9,645 nucleotides of DNA from Pedobacter schmidteae (GTDB lineage Bacteria; Bacteroidota; Bacteroidia; Sphingobacteriales; Sphingobacteriaceae): assembly GCA_945906015.1 (NCBI GenBank), contig CAMDQV010000060.1, positions 1-9,645 of the forward strand, written 5' to 3'. The translations under genes were made by a program, and so were the position numbers. Under the pieces are notes generated by a model. That model saw only the letters and a list, made by a program, of their open reading frames with translations, was not told where the DNA came from and ran no database searches. Below, one piece after another: positions 1 through 6,453 of the stretch. Each line of letters opens with the position of its first letter. Position 1 is the stretch's first letter.

Positions 1-410
1 CCAAATTCAATCGCTTAAGATATAACGTGCTAAAAGTTTTGCCTTATGCCATGTATGCCAGGAGGAAATATTCAGAACTGCAAGTACAATTGAATTATGC
101 AAAAAGCAGAAAAGACAAAAGAGTATTAATCAAGGCCTTCGAAGGCGAAATAAAAGATATGTTTAATAAGGAGATTAAGAATCTAACGATTACACAAGGC
201 GGGATTTTGATTAAATTGATTGATAGAGAGACAGGAACAAGTAGTTATGATCTACTGAAAGATATGAAAGGTGGAATAACTGCGTTCTTTTACCAGTCTA
301 TTGCAAGATTTTTCGGTAATAACCTCAAAAACACCTATGATCTTCAAGAAGACAGGGATATTGAAGCCATCATACAAGCCGCTGGCTATTACTCTTACAG
401 CTATTTATGA
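1..410 (+). CDS. DUF4294 family protein, 5' end outside window
   Basis: The reading frame is open from base 3 to the TGA at 408-410, giving 135 visible residues. The first in-frame GTG, at base 27, is probably an internal valine: upstream codons read KFNRLRYN straight into VLKVLPYA, a continuous family-like segment. The middle contains TQGGILIKLIDRETG followed by SSYDLLKDMKGG and FFYQSIARFFG, which I recognise as the DUF4294 signature of Bacteroidota. No signal peptide can be assessed because the N-terminus is missing, and the biochemical role is unknown. The protein is basic in the middle and ends in an aromatic tail (YYSYSYL). It overlaps the next gene by 4 bp (ATGA), so it is the upstream member of a coupled operon with a peroxidase and bshB1. 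The family assignment rests on recognition only. Confidence 0.8.
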   Translation, partial: KFNRLRYNVLKVLPYAMYARRKYSELQVQLNYAKSRKDKRVLIKAFEGEIKDMFNKEIKNLTITQGGILIKLIDRETGTSSYDLLKDMKGGITAFFYQSIARFFGNNLKNTYDLQEDRDIEAIIQAAGYYSYSYL

Positions 411-913
411 ATAAAAAATCAGTTTACCAGTTCACTGTTCAGCGATTGAACGGTACAGAAATGAGCTTGATTGATTTTAAGGGTAAAGTATTGTTAATTG
501 TAAACACTGCGTCAGAATGCGGGTTTACTCCTCAACTAAAAGATCTAGAAAAACTTTACAAGGATCATGAAGGTGATGATTTTGAGATCCTTGCTTTTCC
601 TTCAAATGATTTTGGTGGACAGGAACCATTACAAGGAGCAGCAATCAGCACTTTTTGCGAGATTAATTTCGGAGTTAGCTTTCCTATTTTCGATAAGATT
701 CGTGTCAGAGGTGAATATGCCCATCCATTGTATAAATTTCTTTCCGATAAAAAACTTAATGGAAGTGTAGGTGCCAGTCCGAGATGGAATTTTCATAAAT
801 ATTTAATCAATAAGGAAGGCGAGATTGTGGATTTCTTTTACCCATTTACTAAGCCCAGTTCTTCTAGAATTAAAAAAAAGATTAATAAATTACTGAATTC
901 AACCTCATTATGA
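407..913 (+). CDS. Glutathione peroxidase family protein (Cys type, probably thioredoxin-dependent)
   Basis: This 168-residue protein has the usual length of a bacterial glutathione peroxidase. The catalytic tetrad is visible: Cys38 in NTASECGFTPQ, Gln72 in the FPSNDFGGQEP motif, and Trp127-Asn128 in WNFHKYLI. Cys84 (TFCEINFG) sits where the resolving cysteine lies in non-selenium enzymes that use thioredoxin rather than glutathione. By family knowledge it reduces hydrogen peroxide or lipid hydroperoxides. There is no signal peptide, so it should be cytoplasmic. Its ATG lies inside the upstream stop (ATGA at 407-410), and its own TGA overlaps the bshB1 ATG in the same way (910-913). Being next to a bacillithiol gene suggests a shared redox role, but the actual electron donor cannot be read from sequence. 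Confidence 0.93.
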   Translation: MNKKSVYQFTVQRLNGTEMSLIDFKGKVLLIVNTASECGFTPQLKDLEKLYKDHEGDDFEILAFPSNDFGGQEPLQGAAISTFCEINFGVSFPIFDKIRVRGEYAHPLYKFLSDKKLNGSVGASPRWNFHKYLINKEGEIVDFFYPFTKPSSSRIKKKINKLLNSTSL

Positions 914-1626
914 AGTTAGACATACTGGTATTTGCGGTGCATCCTGATGATGCCGAATTAGGATGTTCCGGAACAATTTTGAAGCATATTGCTGGAGGTA
1001 GAAAGGTTGGTATAATCGATCTTACTAGAGGTGAATTAGGCACACGTGGTACAGCTGAAACACGTGATCAGGAAACAGCTCAGTCAACTAAGATATTAGG
1101 TTTGCATGTGCGCCAAAATCTTGAAATGAGAGATGGTTTTTTTCGTAATGATGAGGAGCACCAACTTAAGATTATTCAGATGATCCGTAAATATACTCCT
1201 GAAATTGTTTTATGTAATGCTTTACATGACCGTCATCCTGACCATCGTAGAGCGAGTGATCTAATAAATGATGCAGTTTTTCTTTCAGGACTTCCTAAAA
1301 TTAAGACAGAGCTGCATCAGGAATCCCAAATGGCTTATAGACCCCGTTTAATGCTTCAGTACATTCAGGACAGATATATTGAACCTGATATTATAGTAGA
1401 TGTAAGCGATTTTTGGGATAAAAAAATGGAATGTATTCATGCTTTCAAAACCCAGTTCTTTAATCCATCAAGTGATGATCAGGAGACTTACATTTCTTCA
1501 CCTCACTTTTTAAAATCAATAGAGGCACGTTCTCGTGAATTAGGAAAGTCAATCAATGCTATTCATGCCGAGGGCTTTACATCTAGAAAATTGCTTGGTA
1601 TTGATGATTTAATGGATCTGAAGTAA
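910..1626 (+). CDS. bshB1: Bacillithiol biosynthesis deacetylase BshB1
   Basis: A 238-residue PIG-L/LmbE-type zinc deacetylase. It should remove the acetyl group from N-acetylglucosaminyl-malate to give glucosaminyl-malate, the second step of bacillithiol synthesis in the cytoplasm. The N-terminal AVHPDDAELG motif supplies His11 and Asp14 as metal ligands and Asp13 as probable general base. The third ligand is His112 in DRHPDH. The BshB1-like segment TRGELGTRGT (39-48) and the closing GIDDLMDL also fit this subgroup better than general PIG-L deacetylases. Its ATG overlaps the peroxidase stop by 4 bp, so translation is probably coupled. bshA and bshC are not in the window. It ends 50 bp from the convergent lysine transaminase gene, and I saw no convincing terminator in that gap. 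Confidence 0.93.
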   Translation: MKLDILVFAVHPDDAELGCSGTILKHIAGGRKVGIIDLTRGELGTRGTAETRDQETAQSTKILGLHVRQNLEMRDGFFRNDEEHQLKIIQMIRKYTPEIVLCNALHDRHPDHRRASDLINDAVFLSGLPKIKTELHQESQMAYRPRLMLQYIQDRYIEPDIIVDVSDFWDKKMECIHAFKTQFFNPSSDDQETYISSPHFLKSIEARSRELGKSINAIHAEGFTSRKLLGIDDLMDLK

Positions 1627-1676
1627 GTTTTTTTTAAACTAGCCCCGGATTGAACTAGGACTAAGTAAATTCTTTT

Positions 1677-3008
1677 TTACAGGTTTGAAATGATCTTCTT
1701 AATAACTTCAACTCCAGTATCAATATGATTTTTTTCAATGATCAAGGCAGGCCTAAAACGAATGGTTTTTTCACCACAACCCAAGAACATAACATTTTCC
1801 TCCATTCCTTTAGTAATAAATCGATCGCGCATATCTCTACTTGGAAAGTCAAAGGCAGTAATTAATCCTCTCCCCCGTACATTTCCAATCTTTTCATTCT
1901 TAATGGAGATTTCAACTAATCTTTCCTGCAGATAATTTCCGCAAATGCCTGCATTAGATAATAAGTTATCTTCTTCAATAATTTCAAGTATGCGAGTAGA
2001 TCGAACCATGTCTACAAGGTTTCCACCCCAAGTGGAGTTGATCCGTGATGGTACTTTGAAAACATTAGTTTCTATTTCATCTACTTTATTGCCTACAAGT
2101 ATTCCACATACCTGCATTTTTTTTCCAAAAGCAACTATATCTGGGCGCGCATGCTCACCAAAATGCTCATGAGCCCAAAATTTACCTGAAAGGCCTACAC
2201 CAGTTTGAACTTCATCGTATATTAATAAGCAATCATTTTGATCTGCTATACGTCGCAATTGCTCAAGAAATTCTTGGCGTACATGGTTGTCACCACCTTC
2301 TGATTGTATTGGTTCAATAATTATGGCACAAATGTCATCCTTGTTATCTAGAAATGCCTGATGGATCTGTGCCAATGAAAGTTCTTCTCTTTTTTTAAGA
2401 TCTTCATATCCATTATCAGTAAATGGAAATTTGATAACAGGAGTACTTACCCTGGGCCAGTCAAATTTGGCATACCATTTTGTTTTTTCGACCACTGTAT
2501 TGGTTAAACTTAACGTGTAACCGGTACGACCATGAAAGGCTTTTTCAAAATGTAGAACTTTTAACCCACGTTCTTTGGTATATCCTTTTTCAAAATTCTT
2601 CTGAACTTTCCAGTCCATGGAAACCTTTAAGGCATTTTCTATTGCAAGACCTCCACCAGCAATAAAAAAGGCATGTGGCAGGTACTCTGGAATCCCAACA
2701 CGCGAAAAAGTTTCAACAAATTGTGCGTACTGAGTAGTGTATATATCTGAATTGGATGGGTTAGTTAAGGCAGCAAGCATCAGATTTTTTTTAAACTCTT
2801 CATCATGAATCATTTTGGGATGATTATAGCCCAAAGGAACAGAGGCAAAGCAGGTAAAAAAATCTAAAAGAGTCCGTTTATATCTAGAATCATAGATATG
2901 AACTCCATTGCTTTTTTCCATGTCGAAAGTTAAATCATAACCATCGGCAAGTATATGTTTACTGAGAGATTCCTGAACCTTATCTGGCGATACGGATAGT
3001 TTATACAT
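1677..3008 (-). CDS. lat: L-lysine 6-transaminase (lysine epsilon-aminotransferase)
   Basis: A class III PLP aminotransferase of 443 residues that moves the epsilon-amino group of L-lysine to 2-oxoglutarate, giving allysine (which cyclises to piperideine-6-carboxylate) and glutamate. Residues from the ATG: the phosphate-binding GGGLAIENALK region near 117-128, AFHGRTGYTLS near 157-167 with the probable carboxylate-binding arginine (161), EPIQSEGGDNH with the switch glutamate near 237, and YDEVQTG with PLP-binding Asp265 and Gln268. The Schiff-base lysine is in AFGKKMQVCG, most likely the second Lys (297). NSTWGGN follows near 324-330. GKKMQVCG and FFIAGGGLAIENALK point to lysine 6-transaminases rather than ornithine or GABA enzymes. 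The longest frame begins at TTG 3014; I chose the ATG at 3008, two codons in. No allysine dehydrogenase gene is nearby. Confidence 0.92.
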   Translation of the reverse strand: MYKLSVSPDKVQESLSKHILADGYDLTFDMEKSNGVHIYDSRYKRTLLDFFTCFASVPLGYNHPKMIHDEEFKKNLMLAALTNPSNSDIYTTQYAQFVETFSRVGIPEYLPHAFFIAGGGLAIENALKVSMDWKVQKNFEKGYTKERGLKVLHFEKAFHGRTGYTLSLTNTVVEKTKWYAKFDWPRVSTPVIKFPFTDNGYEDLKKREELSLAQIHQAFLDNKDDICAIIIEPIQSEGGDNHVRQEFLEQLRRIADQNDCLLIYDEVQTGVGLSGKFWAHEHFGEHARPDIVAFGKKMQVCGILVGNKVDEIETNVFKVPSRINSTWGGNLVDMVRSTRILEIIEEDNLLSNAGICGNYLQERLVEISIKNEKIGNVRGRGLITAFDFPSRDMRDRFITKGMEENVMFLGCGEKTIRFRPALIIEKNHIDTGVEVIKKIISNL

Positions 3009-3025
3009 GGTCAATTGATTAAACC

Positions 3026-3057
3026 CAAAAATAAAAAAAAGCGCTCATATGACCAAA
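3026..3057 (-). promoter_or_regulatory. Candidate Bacteroidota-type promoter for lat
   Basis: On the - strand, TTTG (3057-3054) is followed after 20 bases by TATTTTTG (3033-3026). This matches the Bacteroidota -33/-7 pattern TTTG-N19-21-TAnnTTTG exactly. The -7 element ends 17 bases before the lat ATG, which implies a short leader. A second -7-like octamer, TAAATTTG (3061-3054), overlaps the -33 element but has no good upstream partner. The site lies downstream of the 3084-3118 terminator, consistent with lat having its own promoter. It is a motif match only. Confidence 0.5.
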
Positions 3058-3083
3058 TTTAAGCTTTTTTATCCCGGTTCAGT

Positions 3084-3118
3084 AAAAAATAGCTTTAAAC
3101 AGTTTAAAGCTATTTTTT
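3084..3118. terminator. Bidirectional intrinsic terminator (17-bp perfect inverted repeat)
   Basis: The left arm AAAAAATAGCTTTAAAC (3084-3100) is the exact reverse complement of bases 3102-3118, with one base (3101) at the centre. In RNA the apex must open to a small loop, leaving about 16 paired bases with A6 at the foot and U6 on the far side in either direction. It sits 82 bp past the stop of the - strand PLP desulfhydrase gene and before the lat promoter. It would therefore end the 5212-3201 transcript and insulate lat. The stem is AT-rich, with only three or four G-C pairs, so strength is uncertain. Confidence 0.75.
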
Positions 3119-3200
3119 GAATGGCAACTAATTTTTAGGTAATGTTTCAGTGCAGTGAGATTGTGTATGAACCAGTAAATTTCTGCCTGAAATTGCTTAT

Positions 3201-4088
3201 TTAGTAATTAAATTTGTTGATCATTCCAGAAATTCCGGATAGGCCACCAGTATGGATTGCAAGAATTTTACAACCTCGATTAAAATGATCTTTTGAGATC
3301 AGATCAAACAGAGAAAAAAACATTTTTCCGGTGTAGACAGGTTCAATTAATATGCCGCAAGTGCTACAGAAATTTTTGATGAAAGTTAAAAGCTCTTCAT
3401 CGGTTTTTGCATACCCTCCAAAATGATATCCGGCATGAAACTCAAATGTATTACTGCCCGAATTTTCTTCTATTTCAGTTTTAAGGAAATCTGCGCCCTT
3501 CAATATCGGAATTACGTGAGTTAATGTTGGAATGGAGCCTTCAATTATTCCTTTTATGATCCCTGATGCGGTAGTTCCTGTTCCGGCTGCACAAAATATA
3601 TGATCATATACTTCAGGTAATTCATTTATTAATTCTGCACAGCCTTTTATTGCAAGCACTCCAGCACCTCCTTCATCAATAAAATAAGCTTGGGGATGAT
3701 CTTGAAAATGCTGATCAAACAAGGTTTTTTTATGTTTGTAGCTTTCCCTGTCAATAAAAATAAGCTGCATTCCAAATAGCCTGCATAAGGTCAGGGTTTC
3801 ATTTTTAACTTCTTCGCCCCGAACAAAGCCGGTAGTTTGAAACCCGAATTTTGCTCCTGCACAAGCAGTTGCCAGTAAATGATTGGAATAAGCACCTCCG
3901 AATGTAACCAGGTGGTTTTTGTTTAGTTTAAATGCATCCCTTAACAAATATTTTAACTTCCGCCATTTATTTCCAGAGATAAAGGGGTGGATCATATCAT
4001 CTCGTTTTACAAAAACCTTTATTCCTTTGTTTATAAATAAAGGGTTTCTGATTTCTTCAATCGGACTGTTAATATTAAGTTCAATCAT
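3201..4088 (-). CDS. PLP-dependent ACC deaminase/D-cysteine desulfhydrase family enzyme, probably desulfhydrase-like
   Basis: A 295-residue fold-type II PLP enzyme, cytoplasmic and somewhat shorter than typical ACC deaminases or DcyD. Visible elements are Lys41 (SGNKWRKLKY) for the Schiff base, GGAYSNH (64-70) with the catalytic Ser68, the phosphate loop GTGTT (169-173), the paired active-site tyrosines Tyr226 and Tyr252 (EPVYTGK), and IHTGG (278-282). At the two positions reported to separate the activities, true ACC deaminases carry Glu (in VYEGK) and Leu (in HLGG). This protein has Thr253 and Thr280, so D-cysteine (pyruvate, sulfide and ammonia) or a related D-amino acid is a better guess than ACC. 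The ATG at 4088 has a clear AGGAG four bases upstream, unusual in this window. It follows the DUF6588-like gene after 44 bp and is probably co-transcribed with it. Confidence 0.85.
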   Translation of the reverse strand: MIELNINSPIEEIRNPLFINKGIKVFVKRDDMIHPFISGNKWRKLKYLLRDAFKLNKNHLVTFGGAYSNHLLATACAGAKFGFQTTGFVRGEEVKNETLTLCRLFGMQLIFIDRESYKHKKTLFDQHFQDHPQAYFIDEGGAGVLAIKGCAELINELPEVYDHIFCAAGTGTTASGIIKGIIEGSIPTLTHVIPILKGADFLKTEIEENSGSNTFEFHAGYHFGGYAKTDEELLTFIKNFCSTCGILIEPVYTGKMFFSLFDLISKDHFNRGCKILAIHTGGLSGISGMINKFNY

Positions 4089-4132
4089 TATACTCCTGGA
4101 TTCTTGGGTTGATTATATAGTTTCCCTAAATT

Positions 4133-5212
4133 TTAGTTCCCAAAACCAAATCCGATACCACCATTAAATGAATTGTATTCAGCCATGCTATAAGATCCAT
4201 ATATTCTGAAGAAAGCAAGGTTTAGCTGGAAACCGATATTTGTTCTGAATCCGTTGATATCAGTTTGATTAATAGTTACAGGATTAGCATAGTTTGTATA
4301 TATTTTTTGACCTAGTGGAGTTATACTGGTAACGATGGGATAATTCCCCTTTAACCCAGCATCTGTTTTAGCGGTATTGTAACCCAAACTTAAGTATGGA
4401 GTGAACACCAAAAATCTTTTTGAGATGATCGCTTCTGTACTGATTCCTGAAAATTTTGCTTCAATCCGCTGGTTTGAAAAATCCTGCACCTGATTAGGAG
4501 ATGCAGGGATGGAGCCAGAAGGAACAGGAACATTCAATGGAACTTCAAAGCTGAATTGGGTATAACCGGCAGCTATAGCAATATCAATAGGGAATATTTT
4601 GTCGGCCATACCGGATATTAGCGGCAGTAATTCAACCTTTAATCCAGCACCATACATGTCGATCGATCCGATATTAGTTCCGATGTTGACTTTTGGCATG
4701 GCTCTTACAGAAAGCTCTATACCTCTCGGAAGTCCAATTGAACCTTGTAATTGTGGGGCTGGTATCATATTTAAACCAGTTCCTTTTGGCATAGTGAATG
4801 ATTCAATGGCTTGATTAGCCGAATCGTATACAGTTAACTGAGTATTTAAAGAATTTGCCCCAGCAATGGTAGGAGTAAGGGTTTGAGCCGCATTTGTTGG
4901 TCTTACATTAGTAGACAATCCGATCTTTGTTACATCAAAAGTTTCATCTATTGGTGGAACAACCGCTCCAGTCAATCCTATGCGGAGATCGAAACGCATT
5001 AATTTCTTAGAGTTTGCAGAATTGTTCCATCCTGAGTTTAATCCTACTCCAAATCCTTTAAAAAGTGGTTTTAAATAAGCTTGAGCTAGTTTTGTAGCAT
5101 CTGCTGGGCCTGATTTTATCAAGCTTGACACTTCACTTTGTGAAAATGCTGAATTTGAAATAAAAATGATCAGAATGGCAAAAAAGATTCGGAAAAACTG
5201 TTTTTTTCTCAT
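4133..5212 (-). CDS. Exported DUF6588-like protein, possible outer-membrane beta-barrel
   Basis: A 359-residue protein with a clear signal peptide: MRKKQFF, a hydrophobic stretch through IFFAILIIFISNSAF, and likely cleavage around AFSQ (residues 22-25). The mature part begins with SSLIKSGPADATKLAQAYLKPLFKGFGVGLNSGWNN in outline, and the segment YLKPLFKGFGVGLNSGW is what I associate with the DUF6588 family of Bacteroidota. Many alternating short strands rich in Gly, Tyr and Phe, together with a C-terminus ending GGIGFGFGN, suggest a beta-barrel or outer-membrane-associated fold, although it does not end in the classic terminal Phe. Function is unknown. The start fits the signal peptide. No confident promoter was seen. 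A PLP enzyme follows 44 bp downstream on the same strand, but nothing links the two functionally. Confidence 0.78.
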   Translation of the reverse strand: MRKKQFFRIFFAILIIFISNSAFSQSEVSSLIKSGPADATKLAQAYLKPLFKGFGVGLNSGWNNSANSKKLMRFDLRIGLTGAVVPPIDETFDVTKIGLSTNVRPTNAAQTLTPTIAGANSLNTQLTVYDSANQAIESFTMPKGTGLNMIPAPQLQGSIGLPRGIELSVRAMPKVNIGTNIGSIDMYGAGLKVELLPLISGMADKIFPIDIAIAAGYTQFSFEVPLNVPVPSGSIPASPNQVQDFSNQRIEAKFSGISTEAIISKRFLVFTPYLSLGYNTAKTDAGLKGNYPIVTSITPLGQKIYTNYANPVTINQTDINGFRTNIGFQLNLAFFRIYGSYSMAEYNSFNGGIGFGFGN

Positions 5213-5431
5213 TCGATTTTTATTTAATGGTCATTTTTAGGAAGAATGGGTTAACTACTATTTTTAATTGATCCTGCAGATTTAAACTATATCAGTTGAA
5301 TATCAACAATAAAGGTAAATTCTTTTAATCAATCACCATGATAAATACATGATTTATGCATATCATTTAAATCTATCAGGTTCAATGATTCTTTATTCTT
5401 AATAATCCTTACAAAGGTTTAATTTTGTAAT
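5213..5431. promoter_or_regulatory. Divergent intergenic region with two small palindromes
   Basis: These 219 bp separate two divergent genes and should carry promoters for both. Two palindromic elements are visible: GTTGA-ATA-TCAAC at 5295-5307, and ATAAAT-ACATG-ATTTAT at 5341-5357, whose stem can be extended by ATG (5338-5340) and CAT (5359-5361) around a bulged G. They could be operator half-sites or AT-rich chance structures. I found no exact TAnnTTTG on the - strand for the DUF6588-like gene; TACCTTTA is the nearest. Confidence 0.3.
5420..5427 (+). promoter_or_regulatory. Candidate -7 promoter element for the RluD gene
   Basis: TAATTTTG matches the Bacteroidota -7 consensus TAnnTTTG exactly and ends 4 bases before the ATG at 5432. 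If used, transcription would begin at or next to the start codon, giving a leaderless or almost leaderless mRNA. No TTTG or TTG lies at the expected -33 distance, and no ribosome-binding site is properly spaced, so the element is only a candidate. Confidence 0.35.
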
Positions 5432-6451
5432 ATGACAGATGAGAATCAGGATTTAGAGGAACAGGATCTTTATGAACACCTGCGTATTGTTGTGGATAAG
5501 GGCCAGTCATTATTAAGGCTCGATAAATTTTTGATCATCCGAACAGAGAATACCTCGCGGAATCGTATCCAGAACGCAATAGATGCCGGTAACGTTTTAG
5601 TAAACGATATGGTGGTAAAGGCTAGTTATAAAGTTAAGCCTCTGGATATAATTTCAATGGTTTTGCCTCATCCTCCCCGTGATACAGAGGTGTATCCGGA
5701 AGATATTCCCATTGATATCATATTTGAAGATGATGATGTGATCATGGTCAATAAAGCACCTGGAATGGTCGTGCATCCTGGTTTTAATAATTATACAGGA
5801 ACCCTGGTTAATGCATTGGTTTTTCATTCACAGCAATTGCCACAAATGCCTGGAAATGATGGCCGACCCGGATTGGTTCATCGAATTGATAAGGATACCT
5901 CTGGATTATTACTTGTTAGTAAAAATGAATGGGCTATTACCTTTCTGGCTAAGCAATTCTTTGATCATTCAATCACCAGAAATTATATAGCGCTTGTTTG
6001 GGGAGATCTTACTGAAGATGGTACTGTTACTGGGAATATTGGTAGGAGTATGAAAGATCGTAAGATTATGGCTGTTTATGATGATGAAACCAAAGGTAAG
6101 TGGTCTGTTACGCATTATAAGGTTTTGGAACGATTCAATTATGTTACTTTAATTGAATGTCAACTTGAAACAGGCCGAACTCATCAAATCAGAGCACATA
6201 TGAAGCATATTGGACATCCATTATTCAATGATAGTACCTATGGTGGCGACAAGATTTTAAAGGGTACCGTATTCAATAAGTACCGGCAGTTTGTCGAAAA
6301 CTGTTTTGAAATCCTACCCAGGCAGGCCTTGCATGCTAAATCTTTAGGGTTTATACACCCCTCAACAAGAAAGTTTATTCATTTTGAAACGGAACTTCCA
6401 AAAGATATATCCTCAGTAATAGAGAAATGGCGTAATTATATAAAAGAATAA
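5432..6451 (+). CDS. rluD: RluD-family 23S rRNA pseudouridine synthase
   Basis: A 339-residue RluA/RluD-family enzyme that isomerises uridines to pseudouridine in structured RNA, most likely 23S rRNA. An S4 RNA-binding domain occupies about 27-90 (LRLDKFLI, then GNVLVNDMVVKASYKVKPLD). The catalytic domain follows from about 95: VNKAPGMVVHPG, then the signature HRIDKDTSGLLL with catalytic Asp153, NYIALVWG with Tyr185, and LETGRTHQIRAH at 245-256. The S4 domain and overall length fit RluD better than RluA or RluC-like short forms, but the exact sites modified cannot be read here. The N-terminus before the S4 domain is short and acidic. It begins a two-gene unit with the class IV aminotransferase, whose ATG is two bases past this stop. 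Confidence 0.9.
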   Translation: MTDENQDLEEQDLYEHLRIVVDKGQSLLRLDKFLIIRTENTSRNRIQNAIDAGNVLVNDMVVKASYKVKPLDIISMVLPHPPRDTEVYPEDIPIDIIFEDDDVIMVNKAPGMVVHPGFNNYTGTLVNALVFHSQQLPQMPGNDGRPGLVHRIDKDTSGLLLVSKNEWAITFLAKQFFDHSITRNYIALVWGDLTEDGTVTGNIGRSMKDRKIMAVYDDETKGKWSVTHYKVLERFNYVTLIECQLETGRTHQIRAHMKHIGHPLFNDSTYGGDKILKGTVFNKYRQFVENCFEILPRQALHAKSLGFIHPSTRKFIHFETELPKDISSVIEKWRNYIKE

Positions 6452-6453
6452 AA

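Noticed and set aside
567..770. Small open frame inside the peroxidase gene
   Set aside because: It is an out-of-frame shadow of a gene with complete catalytic motifs, and its translation resembles no family I recognise.
1627..1676. Terminator between bshB1 and lat
   Set aside because: Only a CTAG...CTAG 4-bp match and scattered T runs are present; no stable stem followed by a T tract on either strand.
1738..2665. Three + strand open frames opposite lat
   Set aside because: They are antisense shadows of a gene with all class III aminotransferase motifs intact.
3054..3061. TAAATTTG as the main lat -7 element
   Set aside because: It matches the consensus but has no TTTG/TTG at the right distance upstream; its TTTG serves better as the -33 element of the 3033-3026 box.
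3919..4167. + strand open frame with hydrophobic stretch opposite the desulfhydrase-like gene
   Set aside because: The hydrophobic run is the complement of the coding sequence, and it has no start signal or independent support.
4599..4814. + strand open frame opposite the DUF6588-like gene
   Set aside because: Antisense shadow without recognisable motifs.
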